Of a DNA stretch of 64,000 bases, positions 1-10,154 are shown in pieces. The stretch is taken from NCBI RefSeq assembly GCF_002197985.1, contig NZ_NBYK01000004.1, forward strand, positions 186,001 to 250,000, given 5' to 3'. This DNA comes from Halopseudomonas aestusnigri. GTDB taxonomy: Bacteria; Pseudomonadota; Gammaproteobacteria; Pseudomonadales; Pseudomonadaceae. Both the position numbers and the translations under genes were made by a program. The notes beneath the pieces were generated by a model. That model worked only from the letters and a program-made list of their open reading frames with translations, searched no databases and was not told the DNA's origin. The first letter of the stretch is position 1, and every line of letters begins with the position of its first letter.

Positions 1-86
1 CAAGTTGCGAATGCAACGCCATGCCCAAACGGTCTTTGTCCTGCAAAACCTAACCTGCTTGATACAAAAACACCAGCAAGTATCGA
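1..86. other. intergenic end of window
   Basis: No gene is visible. By the usual Pseudomonas order (asd - usg - fimV - truA) this stretch is probably the spacer before fimV, but that gene lies outside the window. Confidence 0.3.
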
Positions 87-1106
87 TTACAAATAGTCTT
101 TTATCAACAATCCGGCCACTGCCAGACTGTTAAGTGCGACACCTTTTCGAAGATTATCAGACACAATCCACAAATGTGTGGTGTTCGGATCAGTGACATC
201 CTGGCGAATCCGACCCACCCAGACCTCATCCGTGCCAGTGGCATCGGTTACCGGCGTCGGGAAGCCGCCCGGACCCTCCTTGTCCAGCACCTTGATACCC
301 TTGACCCGACGCAGGATGTTGCCCACCTTTTTGCTGTCGAGCGGCTCGGCGGTCGTGACCTGCATCATCTGGGCGGTACCGTAGAACAGCGGCACCAGCA
401 CGCAGCTCGCCAGCACCGGGACATCTTTGAGCCCGAGCACATCAATCACGCCATTTACCAGGTCACGCTCCTCGCGGCTCGCCCCGGAAGCATCGATTTC
501 GCTGGTGGCCGGCAACAGGTTGAACGCCACCTGCTTATCGAGGACACCGCCCTTCTCAATTGGCTGGCCATTGAGCAGTCGACCGGTCTGCATCGCCAGC
601 CCTTCCACAGCAGCCTTGCTATGAGTAGACATTGACTGATAGGTGGAGATACTCACACGCCGCAGATCCGACATTCCGGCAAGCGCCTTCAACACCAGCG
701 CACTCTGCACGACCTGAGCATCCGGGCAAGATACTGCACGGCGCTGCGCCGCATCGGCCAGCGCCTGAGGGTTCACCTCTGCAACAACACTGGCGCCCTG
801 ACCCGCCAGCAGACCTGTCGTATCGACCACCAGCGCACCGGCATCACGAATAGCACCGATGCACTGCAGGCCGAATTCCCGCTCGCCTGCGACGATCGCA
901 ACCGCAACCGATGAAAAATCAAAGCCGGAAAGCGCTTCAACCCGAACACTCTGGCCTTTGATCATGCGGCGCTCACCCGCCTCGTCGTCGACATCAACCA
1001 GCGCAACGGAGGAGAACGAATGCTCATGCTCGTCCAGCATGTTGACCAGCATGTCGCCAACCAGACTGCTGACACCGACAATCGCCACACCTGATGCTTT
1101 GCTCAT
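87..1106 (-). CDS. usg: Usg-like aspartate-semialdehyde dehydrogenase paralogue
   Basis: A 339-residue member of the semialdehyde dehydrogenase family. The N-terminal nucleotide-binding fold starts GVAIVGVSSLVGDML. The expected active-site segment is changed to SCPDAQVVQSAL (Cys127), unlike the NCTVS segment of the true Asd encoded just upstream, so activity on aspartyl phosphate is doubtful. ATG at 1106 is chosen because GGGCAGGGT precedes it directly and the family starts here; a longer reading frame to 1190 has no ribosome site. It follows asd after a terminator-like hairpin. In pseudomonads and enterobacteria the same paralogue sits beside asd or fimV/truA; its role is unknown. Confidence 0.85.
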   Translation of the reverse strand: MSKASGVAIVGVSSLVGDMLVNMLDEHEHSFSSVALVDVDDEAGERRMIKGQSVRVEALSGFDFSSVAVAIVAGEREFGLQCIGAIRDAGALVVDTTGLLAGQGASVVAEVNPQALADAAQRRAVSCPDAQVVQSALVLKALAGMSDLRRVSISTYQSMSTHSKAAVEGLAMQTGRLLNGQPIEKGGVLDKQVAFNLLPATSEIDASGASREERDLVNGVIDVLGLKDVPVLASCVLVPLFYGTAQMMQVTTAEPLDSKKVGNILRRVKGIKVLDKEGPGGFPTPVTDATGTDEVWVGRIRQDVTDPNTTHLWIVSDNLRKGVALNSLAVAGLLIKDYL

Positions 1107-1146
1107 ACCCTGCCCTTCATCTATTTCACGCATTACACAAACACAA

Positions 1147-1174
1147 AGGGCATCCCGACGAAACGGGATGCCCT
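1147..1174 (-). terminator. hairpin terminator after asd
   Basis: An 11-bp perfect inverted repeat (arms 1147-1157 and 1164-1174, loop of six) read on the minus strand is followed by a T-rich run (TTGTGTTTGTG). It lies between the asd stop and the usg start. Confidence 0.7.
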
Positions 1175-1208
1175 GATCGTTACCGCACACGCGCCAAACG
1201 CGCTGCGA

Positions 1209-2321
1209 TCAACCTTCCTGCAGAATCCGCAGCATGCGGCGCAGCGGTTCTGCCGCGCCCCACAACAACTGGTCGCCCACAGTGAAGGCCGACAGATACT
1301 GCGAACCCATGTTCAGCTTGCGCAGCCGCCCTACCGGTACACTCAGGGTGCCGGTAACGGCAGTCGGCGTCAGGCCAACCAGGGTGTCTTCCTTGGTGTT
1401 GGGAATCACCTTGGACCAGGGGTTGTGCTGGGCCAGCAGTGCTTCGATATCTGCCAGCGGCACATCCTTGTTCAGCTTGATAGTCAGCGCCTGGCTGTGG
1501 CAGCGCATGGCACCGATGCGCACACAGATACCATCAACCGGGATCGGACGGCCGCTGCGACCGATGATCTTGTTGGTTTCGGCCTGCGCCTTCCACTCTT
1601 CGCGGCTTTGACCGTTTGGCAGTTGCTTGTCGATCCACGGAATCAGGCTGCCAGCCAGCGGCACACCAAAGTTGTCCACCGGGAAGGCGTCACTGCGCAG
1701 GGTCGAGGCAACAGTACGATCAATTTCCAGAATCGCACTGGCAGGATCAGCCAGCTGATCGGCAACGGACGCGTTGATTGCGCCCATCTGACTGATCAGC
1801 TCGCGCATGTTCTGGGCACCGGCACCGCTGGCCGCCTGATAGGTCATGGCGCTCATCCACTCGACCAGCCCCTGCTCAAACAGGCCACCGAGACCCATCA
1901 GCATCAGGCTGACAGTGCAGTTGCCACCAACGAATGTCTTGATACCATCACGCAGCGCCTGATCAATGTTACGACGGTTGACCGGATCCAGCACGATAAC
2001 GGCATCGTCTTCCATTCGCAGTGTAGAGGCCGCATCGATCCAGTAGCCTTTCCAACCCTCGGCGCGCAGCTTGGGATACACCTCACTGGTGTAATCGCCA
2101 CCCTGACAGGTAATGATGACGTCCATCGGCTTGAGAGCTTCAAGGTCAAAAGCGTCCTTGAGCGCAGGAATGTCCTTGCCAATATCCGGACCTTTGCCAC
2201 CCACGTTGGATGTGGTGAAAAACACCGGATCAATATCAGCAAAATCATTCTCGTCGCGCATGCGTTGCATCAGCACAGAGCCGACCATGCCACGCCAACC
2301 AACCAAACCAACTTGCTTCAT
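1209..2321 (-). CDS. asd: aspartate-semialdehyde dehydrogenase
   Basis: Makes L-aspartate 4-semialdehyde from 4-phospho-aspartate with NADPH, the branch point for lysine, methionine, threonine and diaminopimelate. The 370-residue protein has the usual length of the proteobacterial enzyme. It begins [20 protein letters not shown] (NADP fold) and carries the catalytic cysteine in FVGGNCTVS at Cys135, the same number as in E. coli Asd. It is last in the leuC-leuD-leuB-asd run, separated from leuB by about 80 bases that include a hairpin, so it may have its own promoter as well as readthrough. Confidence 0.97.
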   Translation of the reverse strand: MKQVGLVGWRGMVGSVLMQRMRDENDFADIDPVFFTTSNVGGKGPDIGKDIPALKDAFDLEALKPMDVIITCQGGDYTSEVYPKLRAEGWKGYWIDAASTLRMEDDAVIVLDPVNRRNIDQALRDGIKTFVGGNCTVSLMLMGLGGLFEQGLVEWMSAMTYQAASGAGAQNMRELISQMGAINASVADQLADPASAILEIDRTVASTLRSDAFPVDNFGVPLAGSLIPWIDKQLPNGQSREEWKAQAETNKIIGRSGRPIPVDGICVRIGAMRCHSQALTIKLNKDVPLADIEALLAQHNPWSKVIPNTKEDTLVGLTPTAVTGTLSVPVGRLRKLNMGSQYLSAFTVGDQLLWGAAEPLRRMLRILQEG

Positions 2322-2360
2322 AACAACAACCCCCGTGGGGTAACAGATTCAAAGACACAT

Positions 2361-2382
2361 ACGCCCGGCCGAAGCCGGGCGT
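2361..2382 (-). terminator. hairpin between leuB and asd
   Basis: A nine-base perfect stem (ACGCCCGGC) closes a CGAA loop. On the minus strand only a weak T-rich tail follows (TATGTGTCTTTG), so this is a leaky terminator or mRNA-processing hairpin rather than a strong stop. Confidence 0.5.
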
Positions 2383-2401
2383 AAATGGATAGTCGAACAG
2401 A

Positions 2402-3484
2402 TTACAGGTTTTTCAGTGCTGCTACTACGGCATCACCCATTTCCACTGTACCGACCTTGCGGCACCCTTCAGACAGGATGTCGCCGGTACGCAGCCCCTG
2501 ATCCAGCACCTGGCTGACCGCCTGCTCGATGGCATCAGCCGCCGCTACCTGGGCAAAACTGTAACGCAGCATCATGGATACCGACAGGATGGTTGCCAGC
2601 GGGTTGGCGATACCCTGGCCGGCGATATCCGGCGCACTGCCGTGACACGGCTCATACATGCCCTTGTTGTTCACATCCAGCGACGCCGAAGGCAGCATGC
2701 CGATTGAACCGGTCAGCATGGAGGCCTGATCGGAGAGAATATCGCCGAACATGTTGTCGGTCACCATCACGTCAAACTGCTTCGGTGCACGGACCAGCTG
2801 CATGGCCGCGTTGTCGACGTACATATGCGACAGCTCGACTTCCGGATAATCCTTGGCCACCTCCTCGACCACTTCGCGCCACAGCTGGCTGGACGCCAGC
2901 ACGTTGGCCTTGTCGACCGAGCAAAGCTTCTTGTTGCGGACCATTGCCATGTCGAAACCGACCTTGGCAATGCGGCGCACTTCGCTCTCGCTGTAGGGCA
3001 GCGTATCAAAAGCCATGCGCTCGCCGTTTTCCAGCGTGGTGCGCTCGCGCGGCTTGCCGAAGTAGATGCCACCGGTCAGCTCGCGCACGATCAGGATATC
3101 CAGGCCGGAGACAACTTCCGGTTTGAGCGTCGAGGCTTGCGCCAGCTGCGGATACAGAATCGCCGGGCGCAGGTTGCCAAACAGACCCAGCTCGGAGCGA
3201 ATTTTCAGCAGGCCACGCTCAGGGCGCAGCGCAGGATCGATGGTGTCCCACTTCGGACCACCAACTGCACCCAGCAATATCGCGTCAGCGGCACGGGCGC
3301 GCTCCAGGGTTTCGTCAGCCAGCGGCACGCCGTAACGGTCGTATGCAGCACCACCCAGGTCGTCGAAACTCAGCTCGAAGCCGAGATTGAACTTGCTGTT
3401 GGCCACTTCCAGCACCTTGACCGCTTCGGCCATGATCTCCGGACCAATACCATCGCCCGGCAGGATCAGAATCTGTTTGCTCAT
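2402..3484 (-). CDS. leuB: 3-isopropylmalate dehydrogenase
   Basis: Third enzyme of leucine synthesis: NAD-dependent oxidation and decarboxylation of 3-isopropylmalate to 2-oxoisocaproate. The 360-residue protein opens [20 protein letters not shown], typical of the decarboxylating dehydrogenase superfamily, and has the NAD-site segment [19 protein letters not shown] near residue 290. ATG at 3484 is chosen for the GAGGA box seven bases ahead; a GATTACGAGG-containing upstream extension adds six residues without support. It lies 71 bases after leuD on the same strand. Confidence 0.97.
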   Translation of the reverse strand: MSKQILILPGDGIGPEIMAEAVKVLEVANSKFNLGFELSFDDLGGAAYDRYGVPLADETLERARAADAILLGAVGGPKWDTIDPALRPERGLLKIRSELGLFGNLRPAILYPQLAQASTLKPEVVSGLDILIVRELTGGIYFGKPRERTTLENGERMAFDTLPYSESEVRRIAKVGFDMAMVRNKKLCSVDKANVLASSQLWREVVEEVAKDYPEVELSHMYVDNAAMQLVRAPKQFDVMVTDNMFGDILSDQASMLTGSIGMLPSASLDVNNKGMYEPCHGSAPDIAGQGIANPLATILSVSMMLRYSFAQVAAADAIEQAVSQVLDQGLRTGDILSEGCRKVGTVEMGDAVVAALKNL

Positions 3485-3555
3485 GTGTTTCCTCGTAATC
3501 ATTCATGGTGCACCGCGCCAGCCGCAGTGCACCCATTGTTCAGGTGCAGCCCGTG

Positions 3556-4200
3556 TCAGGCGTCGCGAAACAGCCAGGGTTGACGCTGCCTGTGGCCGGC
3601 TTCGAAGGCGCTGATCGCATCGGCATCACGCAGTGTCAGGCCAATATCATCCAGACCGTTGAGCAGGCAATGCTTGCGGAAGGCGTCGATCTCGAACGCA
3701 TATTGCTTGCCGTCCGGACGGGTTACGGTCTGCGCCTGCAGGTCGACCGTCAGCTGATAACCTTCGGTGGCCTCACATTGCTCGAACAGCTCGTCCAGCG
3801 CCTCGTCCGAAAGGATGATCGGCAGAAGGCCGTTCTTGAAGCTGTTGTTGTAGAAGATATCGGCAAAGCTCGGTGCAATCACCGTGCGGAAGCCGTACTC
3901 ATCCAGCGCCCAAGGCGCATGCTCGCGGGACGAACCACAGCCGAAGTTTTCGCGCGCCAGCAGCACACTGGCACCCTTGTAACGTGGGAAGTTCAGCACG
4001 AAATCTTCGTTGATCGGCCGCTGGGAGTTGTCCTGATTCGGCTGGCCGACATCCAGGTAACGCCACTCGTCAAACAGGTTCGGACCAAAACCGGTGCGCT
4101 TGATCGACTTCAGAAACTGCTTCGGAATGATCTGATCGGTATCGACGTTGGCACGATCAAGCGGGCAGACCAGGCCGGTATGTTGGGTAAAAGCTCTCAT
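3556..4200 (-). CDS. leuD: 3-isopropylmalate dehydratase small subunit
   Basis: The small (swivel-domain) subunit that pairs with LeuC to isomerise 2-isopropylmalate to 3-isopropylmalate. Its 214 residues match the bacterial subunit. Family signatures are the start [26 protein letters not shown] and the segment [15 protein letters not shown] near residues 78-92. A GAGGAGT-type ribosome site lies about seven bases before ATG, and the gap to leuC is only 11 bases, so the two are co-transcribed. Confidence 0.97.
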   Translation of the reverse strand: MRAFTQHTGLVCPLDRANVDTDQIIPKQFLKSIKRTGFGPNLFDEWRYLDVGQPNQDNSQRPINEDFVLNFPRYKGASVLLARENFGCGSSREHAPWALDEYGFRTVIAPSFADIFYNNSFKNGLLPIILSDEALDELFEQCEATEGYQLTVDLQAQTVTRPDGKQYAFEIDAFRKHCLLNGLDDIGLTLRDADAISAFEAGHRQRQPWLFRDA

Positions 4201-4211
4201 CGGGGCACTCC

Positions 4212-5639
4212 TCAGGCCTGCATCAATTCGCGAACATCAATGAAACGACCGGTCACCGCTGCGGCAGCGGCCATTGCCGGACTCACCAGGTGGGTGCGCC
4301 CGCCGTTGCCCTGACGACCTTCAAAGTTGCGGTTGGACGTGGATGCGCAATGCTCGCCACTTTCCAGGCGGTCCGGGTTCATCGCCAGACACATGGAACA
4401 ACCGGGCTCACGCCATTCAAAACCGGCTTCGATAAAGATCTTGTCCAGCCCTTCCTTCTCGGCCTGCGCCTTGACCAGACCGGAGCCCGGGACAACCAGC
4501 GCCTGCTTGACGCTGGCTGCCACCTTGCGGCCCTTGGCCACAGCCGCCGCCGCGCGCAGGTCTTCAATCCGCGAGTTGGTGCAGGACCCGATAAACACGC
4601 GATCCAGCTTGATCTCGGTGATCGGCTGGTTTGCGGTCAGGCCCATGTACTTGAGCGCGCGCACGATGGAGTCGCGCTTGACCGGATCGCTCTCAACGGC
4701 CGGGTCCGGCACGTTCTGATCAACGGCCAACACCATCTCCGGAGAGGTGCCCCAGCTGACCTGCGGCTTGATGTCTTCGGCGCGCAGCTCAACGATGGTG
4801 TCAAAGTGCGCATCAGCGTCGGACACCAGATCCTTCCAGGCTTCGACCGCGCGGTCCCATTCGGCACCCTGCGGCGCAAACGGACGGCCCTTGACGTATT
4901 CGATGGTCTTTTCGTCTACCGCGACCATGCCAACACGGGCGCCGGCTTCGATGGCCATGTTGCACAGGGTCATGCGGCCTTCGACCGACAGATCGCGAAT
5001 CGCGCTACCCGCGAACTCCAGCGCGTGACCGTTACCACCCGCGGTGCCGATCTTGCCGATCACCGCCAGCACGATGTCCTTGGCGGTAACACCAAAGGGC
5101 AATTGGCCCTCAACGCGGACCTGCATGTTCTTCATCTTCTTGGCGACCAGACACTGGGTTGCCAGCACATGCTCAACCTCAGAGGTGCCAATGCCGTGCG
5201 CCAACGCACCAAAGGCGCCGTGGGTAGAGGTGTGCGAATCACCGCAGACGACGGTCATGCCCGGCAGGGTCGCGCCCTGCTCCGGGCCGACAACGTGAAC
5301 GATGCCCTGACGCACATCGTTCATCTTGAATTCGAGGATGCCGAAGGCGTCGCAGTTCTCATCCAGGGTTTTGACCTGAATACGCGAGACTTCATCCGCG
5401 ATGGCTTCGAGACCGCCCTGGCGCTCTGCCTTGGTAGTCGGCACGTTGTGATCCGGGGTCGCGATATTGGCGTCGATGCGCCACGGTTTGCGGCCAGCCA
5501 GTCGCAGCCCTTCAAACGCCTGTGGCGAGGTCACTTCGTGGAGAATGTGACGATCGATATAGATCAACGCAGAACCATCATCCCGTTGTTTGACGAGATG
5601 GTTGTCCCACAGCTTGTCGTAAAGCGTTTTCGCAGACAT
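4212..5639 (-). CDS. leuC: 3-isopropylmalate dehydratase large subunit
   Basis: Aconitase-family large subunit, 475 residues. The three cysteines that hold the [4Fe-4S] cluster are all visible: Cys353 in FIGSCTNSR and Cys414/Cys417 in [19 protein letters not shown] lies seven bases before the ATG. It is the first gene of the leuCD-leuB-asd run and is divergent from a LysR gene 148 bases away, the same arrangement as around PA3121/PA3122 of P. aeruginosa as I recall it. Confidence 0.97.
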   Translation of the reverse strand: MSAKTLYDKLWDNHLVKQRDDGSALIYIDRHILHEVTSPQAFEGLRLAGRKPWRIDANIATPDHNVPTTKAERQGGLEAIADEVSRIQVKTLDENCDAFGILEFKMNDVRQGIVHVVGPEQGATLPGMTVVCGDSHTSTHGAFGALAHGIGTSEVEHVLATQCLVAKKMKNMQVRVEGQLPFGVTAKDIVLAVIGKIGTAGGNGHALEFAGSAIRDLSVEGRMTLCNMAIEAGARVGMVAVDEKTIEYVKGRPFAPQGAEWDRAVEAWKDLVSDADAHFDTIVELRAEDIKPQVSWGTSPEMVLAVDQNVPDPAVESDPVKRDSIVRALKYMGLTANQPITEIKLDRVFIGSCTNSRIEDLRAAAAVAKGRKVAASVKQALVVPGSGLVKAQAEKEGLDKIFIEAGFEWREPGCSMCLAMNPDRLESGEHCASTSNRNFEGRQGNGGRTHLVSPAMAAAAAVTGRFIDVRELMQA

Positions 5640-5787
5640 GGGTTACTCCTGGGCATCAGACTGTGGCCACCGTCCCCTGCAACTGCAGGCCCTGCGGCGG
5701 CTCTTTCACTGGGCACAGAATAAATTTTACCCAGAGATAAAACAAAGGAATATTATTTATAAAACAGATAACCAACTGGAATGCAAG

Positions 5788-6669
5788 ATGGACACCGCCA
5801 ACCTGCAAGCCTTTCTTGCCGTCGCCGAAACCGGTTCGTTTTCCCGTGCCGCCGAGCAGCTGCATCTGACCCAGCCCGCAGTCAGCAAGCGCATTGCCAT
5901 GCTGGAGCAGCAACTCGATGCGCGCCTGTTTGATCGCATCGGCCGCCACGTATCGTTGACCGAAGCTGGCATGGCACTCAAGCCGCGTGCCGAACAGGTA
6001 CTCAGCCTGCTCAATGATACGCGCCGGGCATTGAGCAATCTATCCAGCGAAGTTTCCGGCCGCCTGAGCATTGCCACCAGCCACCATATCGGCCTGCATC
6101 GCCTGCCCCCGGTGCTGCGCGAATTCACCCGCCGCCATCCGCAGGTGTCCTTCGACATCCAGTTTCTCGACTCCGAAGTTGCCTACGACAAGGTGCTCCA
6201 CGGCGAAATCGAACTTGCTGTGATCACCCTTGCCCCCGAAGTCGAGGCGCCGGTGATGAGCGAGCTGATCTGGCACGACCCGCTCGACTTTGTCATCGCC
6301 CCTGAGCACCCGCTGGCCCGCCAGCCAACGCTCGATCTGGCACAGCTGGCCGACTATCCGGCTGTTTTCCCCGGCACCAATACCTTTACGCACAAGGTGG
6401 TCAGCGACCTGTTCGAGCGTCATCACGTACAACCACAGATCAGCATGAGCACCAACTATATGGAGACTATCAAAATGATGGTCTCCATCGGCCTGGCCTG
6501 GAGTGTTCTCCCACGCAGCATGCTGGACAGCCAGGTCAGCGTCCTGTCATTACCGGGCGTTCACCTGCAGCGTGAGCTCGGCTGCATCTGGCACAGCGGT
6601 CGCACCCAGTCCAATGCCGCCCGGGCGCTGATTGAACTGCTCCGAGACGCCCGTCAGCATCCAGACTGA
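5788..6669 (+). CDS. LysR-family regulator divergent from leuC
   Basis: A 293-residue LysR-type regulator. The winged helix-turn-helix is at residues 1-60 (MDTANLQAFLAVAETGSFSR, AAEQLHLTQPAVSKRI), followed by a periplasmic-binding-like effector domain. ATG at 5788 is taken since it matches the family start; the frame is open back to 5638 but that part overlaps the leuC start region and is not LysR-like. Its position opposite leuC suggests control of the leucine operon, with effector unknown. The AT-rich spacer 5720-5780 is the likely shared promoter and operator. Confidence 0.9.
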   Translation: MDTANLQAFLAVAETGSFSRAAEQLHLTQPAVSKRIAMLEQQLDARLFDRIGRHVSLTEAGMALKPRAEQVLSLLNDTRRALSNLSSEVSGRLSIATSHHIGLHRLPPVLREFTRRHPQVSFDIQFLDSEVAYDKVLHGEIELAVITLAPEVEAPVMSELIWHDPLDFVIAPEHPLARQPTLDLAQLADYPAVFPGTNTFTHKVVSDLFERHHVQPQISMSTNYMETIKMMVSIGLAWSVLPRSMLDSQVSVLSLPGVHLQRELGCIWHSGRTQSNAARALIELLRDARQHPD

Positions 6670-6793
6670 TTCCGACTTTCGGTTACTTGTCCAACCGCAT
6701 GCGCACGGCTATCTTCAAGGAAGGAAGGAATCAGCCAAACAGCCCGGCAATTTGCGGGGCTGAAGCGGCGCCGGGGCAAGACGGCCCCACTGA

Positions 6794-6899
6794 ATGGATC
6801 AGAAACCAATGCCAGGCAATACAGGCACTTACTCACCAGATGCCGTAGACGGGTCAGAGACGCCCTTTAATCTGCTGTTTCACGGCATGCCCTGCCCTG
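6794..6899 (+). pseudogene. detached N-terminal PAS start, out of frame with the downstream gene
   Basis: This frame encodes MDQKPMPGNTGTYSPDAVDG followed by SETPFNLLFHGMPC, which reads like the opening helix of a PAS domain, then runs out of frame. The following frame supplies CPALMIEPDSQRIIDLNRAF, the natural continuation. At the junction (6888-6902) CCCTG is present twice; a third copy would join both halves perfectly as HGMPCPALMIEP. I therefore read this as the broken 5' end of the PAS-GGDEF-EAL gene. Starts at 6794 or 6809 are possible; ribosome sites are weak. Confidence 0.6.
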
Positions 6900-9800
6900 A
6901 TGATCGAACCAGATTCTCAGCGGATCATCGACCTCAACAGGGCATTCACCCAACACTTTCAATGGCAGCCGGACCACGTTCTTAACCAGCCCGTCGCCCG
7001 CTTTCCGCTTTGGGGTCGCCCGGCGCACTGGCGCGCCCTGATCAGCGCGCTTGAACAAGAGGGCTGCCTGCGCGACCGACCCATAAACCTGCTGGGTCGT
7101 GACGGCAACTTGCAGCAGTGCCGCCTGAGCATGGACAGGATCGACAGCAACGGCCGGCAACGCATAGTGCTCAGCCTGCTTCCGGTCATATCGCCACTGC
7201 CCTCCTGCACTGACGAATTCACCAGCAGCAACGTCCCGCAATTGATGCTGGACCTGGACAGCCGCCGCATCCTGCAGGTCAATCCGAGCTTCGAACGGCT
7301 CAGCGGGCTTGGCAATGAAGACTGTCAGGGCCGGACCGTCGCGGAGCTTGGCTTGCTGCCGCGCTCGGTCAGTGACCGCCTGCACGCCAGACTGGTCAAT
7401 GGCGGGGTACTGGAGGGCGAGGAGTTCAGAGTCCGGTTACCTGGCGGCCAGAGCAGCGACGTTTCACTGCATGCCGAAACGGTCCTGCACCAGAACAGGC
7501 GCAGACTGATAGTGACGGTGCACGGTACCGGCCAGCTGAAAAACCGGGATCGCGCCCTGAGAGATAGCCAGGAACGCCTGCGACTGGCACTGGATGCCGC
7601 GCAGATGGGCATCTGGGACTGGAAACCGGGCAGTGACACCCTGCATTGCTCCGCCCGTGCCGCTGAACTGAACGGCCTTGCGCCCGACGAGTGGCAGGGA
7701 TCGGCACGCGCCTTTCTGAGACGGATCGTCAGCGAAGACAAACGGGCCATTCGTCGCGCGCTGGTTACCATCTGTCGCGGCCATCAACCCCACTACCTCG
7801 TAACCTACAGGGTGCCGCACGGCAAGAGCGTACGCTGGCTGCAGGCCACAGCCACCCTGCACCTGGATTCTGCCGGGCAGCCTGCCCGCATTATCGGCAC
7901 GGTTATGGACATTACTGATCAGCGCAAAAGCCAGAACGCTCTGGCCGAGAGCGAAGCCAAGTTTTCCATGCTGTTCCAGAGTGCGCCTGACGCCTATTGC
8001 CTGATCCATTGCGAAAGCCAGCGGATTATCGAGGTCAACCAGAGTTTTTCCCGAACCTTCGGTTATCCATTACCCGACCTGATCGGGCGCACGCCCAAGC
8101 AAGCCGGCCTGTGGAGCAACCATGAGGCAGACGCAGCACTCAACGAGGCCGCAACGGGCGCGCAAGAGCTACTCGAAAGACACTTCACCTTCGCCACACG
8201 CAGCGGCCATCTGCTGCTTTGCGAGACATCAACCACCCGCCTGCGCATCAACCGTCAGACCTGCGTGCTGTTCAGTTTCCGCGACATTACCGCACGCACC
8301 CAGGCGGAAGCCGCCCTGCGCGCCTCCGAGGACAAGTTCGCCAGGGCCTTCAGAGGCAGCCCAGATGCCATCACCATCAGCGAGAAACTGACCGGACGTT
8401 ATCTGGAGGTAAACGACGGGTTTTGCCGCCTGACCGGCTATCGCGAGCAGGACGCCATCGGACACAGTGCAGACGAACTCAACCTTTGGGTGGAGCCAGG
8501 CCAGCTCGAGGAGCTGATTTACCAGATGGACCAGCAAGGCGGGGTCTACCATCGAGAGCTGGGCATGCGCAATCGCGCGGGAAGCGAATTGACCGTAGCC
8601 GTATCTGCCCAGCCGCTGAACGTAGAGGGACTGCAGTGCGTTCTGCTTACGGCGCGAGACGTCACCGAACACAAACGCATTGAAGCCAAGGTCAAACATC
8701 TGGCTTACCACGATGCACTGACCAACCTGCCAAACCGGTTGCTGCTAAGTGATCGACTGGGTCAGCTCAATGCGCTCTATCAACGCCACGCTCTGCGTGG
8801 CGCACTGCTGTTTTTCGACCTGGATCACTTCAAGCATATCAACGACTCGCTCGGGCACTCCTGTGGTGATGCCGTACTGCAGGAGGTCACCCGCCGCCTG
8901 CTCGGCCGCGCCCGTGCTGAAGACACCGTGGCCCGGCTGGGCGGAGACGAATTTGTTGTACTGCTCAGCGGCCTGCACTCCAGCGGTACAGCCTTGCGCC
9001 AGGAGGTGGCCAATACTGCGCAGGCGTTGCTTGATACCATTTCCGAGCCAATGCAGATTGAAGGTCACGCCCTGCGACTCAGCGCCAGTATCGGTATTGC
9101 CCTGATCCCGGAACATGGCGACAGCGCCGAAGACCTGCTCAAGCGCGCAGATATCGCGCTCTACCGGGTCAAAGAGGACGGTCGCGACGGCATTGCCTTC
9201 TTCGAACAGGCCATGCAGGTCGCTGCCAGCGAACGCCTGGCCATCGAGTCGGAGCTGCGCAAGGCCTTCAGTGACAACCAGCTGAGGCTGCATTACCAGC
9301 CGCAGGTAGTCTACGGCAGCCAGAAGATTCTCGGTGCCGAGGCCCTGCTGCGCTGGCAGCATCCTGAACGCGGCCTGATTGGTCCATCAGCGTTTATCGA
9401 CGTCTTGGAGCAAAGCAGCCTGATCTTTGATGCCGGCCGCTGGATTCTTGCCCGGGCCTGCGAGTGCATCGCCGGGCTGCTGACAGATCAGCTGGTCAAC
9501 CCGGACACATTCTGCCTCAGCGTAAACATCAGCCCCAGGCAATTCCGCCATCCCAACTTCGTGGGCGACGTGTTGGGTGCTATTCGCCAGCATGCCATCC
9601 CGACACGCTGCCTGAGCCTGGAAATCACCGAAGGTATCGTCATTGAAAACATCAACGACACCATCGACAAGATGAACGAACTGCGCCAGCACGGCGTGCA
9701 TTTCTCCATTGATGACTTCGGCACCGGCTACTCCTCGCTCAGTTACCTCAAGCGACTGCCAGTCGACCTGCTGAAGATCGATCAGTCGTTCGTGCGCGAC

Positions 9801-10025
9801 TGCACCGGCAATGCCAACGATGCCGAGATTATTCGCGCCATCATCGCCATTGCCTCCAGCCTGCATATGGATCTGATCGCCGAAGGCGTGGAAACCCGCG
9901 ACCAGTTGAACTTCCTCCACGCCCAGGGCTGCGACCAGTTCCAGGGCTACCTGTTCAGCCCGCCGGTGGACGAGCACCGCTTTCGCGAGCTGCTGGCAAG
10001 CGGCGGCTTTGCACAACAGCACTGA
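6900..10025 (+). CDS. multi-PAS GGDEF-EAL cyclic-di-GMP protein
   Basis: A 1041-residue cytoplasmic sensor/enzyme with no membrane segment. It has about five PAS-type units (roughly residues 1-95, 110-220, 225-345, 350-470 and 475-595), then a GGDEF domain and an EAL domain. The GGDEF motif is intact at 681-685 and preceded five residues upstream by RAED, a product-inhibition I-site. The EAL domain keeps E814 (AEALLRW), DDFGTGYSS, KIDQSFV and EGVET, so both cyclase and phosphodiesterase activity are possible. ATG at 6900 has no ribosome site and cuts into the first PAS; the native start was probably at 6794/6809 before a frameshift. Confidence 0.9.
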   Translation: MIEPDSQRIIDLNRAFTQHFQWQPDHVLNQPVARFPLWGRPAHWRALISALEQEGCLRDRPINLLGRDGNLQQCRLSMDRIDSNGRQRIVLSLLPVISPLPSCTDEFTSSNVPQLMLDLDSRRILQVNPSFERLSGLGNEDCQGRTVAELGLLPRSVSDRLHARLVNGGVLEGEEFRVRLPGGQSSDVSLHAETVLHQNRRRLIVTVHGTGQLKNRDRALRDSQERLRLALDAAQMGIWDWKPGSDTLHCSARAAELNGLAPDEWQGSARAFLRRIVSEDKRAIRRALVTICRGHQPHYLVTYRVPHGKSVRWLQATATLHLDSAGQPARIIGTVMDITDQRKSQNALAESEAKFSMLFQSAPDAYCLIHCESQRIIEVNQSFSRTFGYPLPDLIGRTPKQAGLWSNHEADAALNEAATGAQELLERHFTFATRSGHLLLCETSTTRLRINRQTCVLFSFRDITARTQAEAALRASEDKFARAFRGSPDAITISEKLTGRYLEVNDGFCRLTGYREQDAIGHSADELNLWVEPGQLEELIYQMDQQGGVYHRELGMRNRAGSELTVAVSAQPLNVEGLQCVLLTARDVTEHKRIEAKVKHLAYHDALTNLPNRLLLSDRLGQLNALYQRHALRGALLFFDLDHFKHINDSLGHSCGDAVLQEVTRRLLGRARAEDTVARLGGDEFVVLLSGLHSSGTALRQEVANTAQALLDTISEPMQIEGHALRLSASIGIALIPEHGDSAEDLLKRADIALYRVKEDGRDGIAFFEQAMQVAASERLAIESELRKAFSDNQLRLHYQPQVVYGSQKILGAEALLRWQHPERGLIGPSAFIDVLEQSSLIFDAGRWILARACECIAGLLTDQLVNPDTFCLSVNISPRQFRHPNFVGDVLGAIRQHAIPTRCLSLEITEGIVIENINDTIDKMNELRQHGVHFSIDDFGTGYSSLSYLKRLPVDLLKIDQSFVRDCTGNANDAEIIRAIIAIASSLHMDLIAEGVETRDQLNFLHAQGCDQFQGYLFSPPVDEHRFRELLASGGFAQQH

Positions 10026-10154
10026 AGCGCCAAGCCGGTCACAAAGCTGACGTTTCGAGGCGAGCTACGGGAACCGGATCAGGCCGACAGCAGTCCATAT
10101 GCGCATACACCGCAAGATCGCGGACACAGTCATAGACATAAAGGAGTATCCATC

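Noticed and set aside
4290-5723. 477-codon plus frame opposite leuC
   Set aside because: Antisense shadow; leuC is certain on the minus strand.
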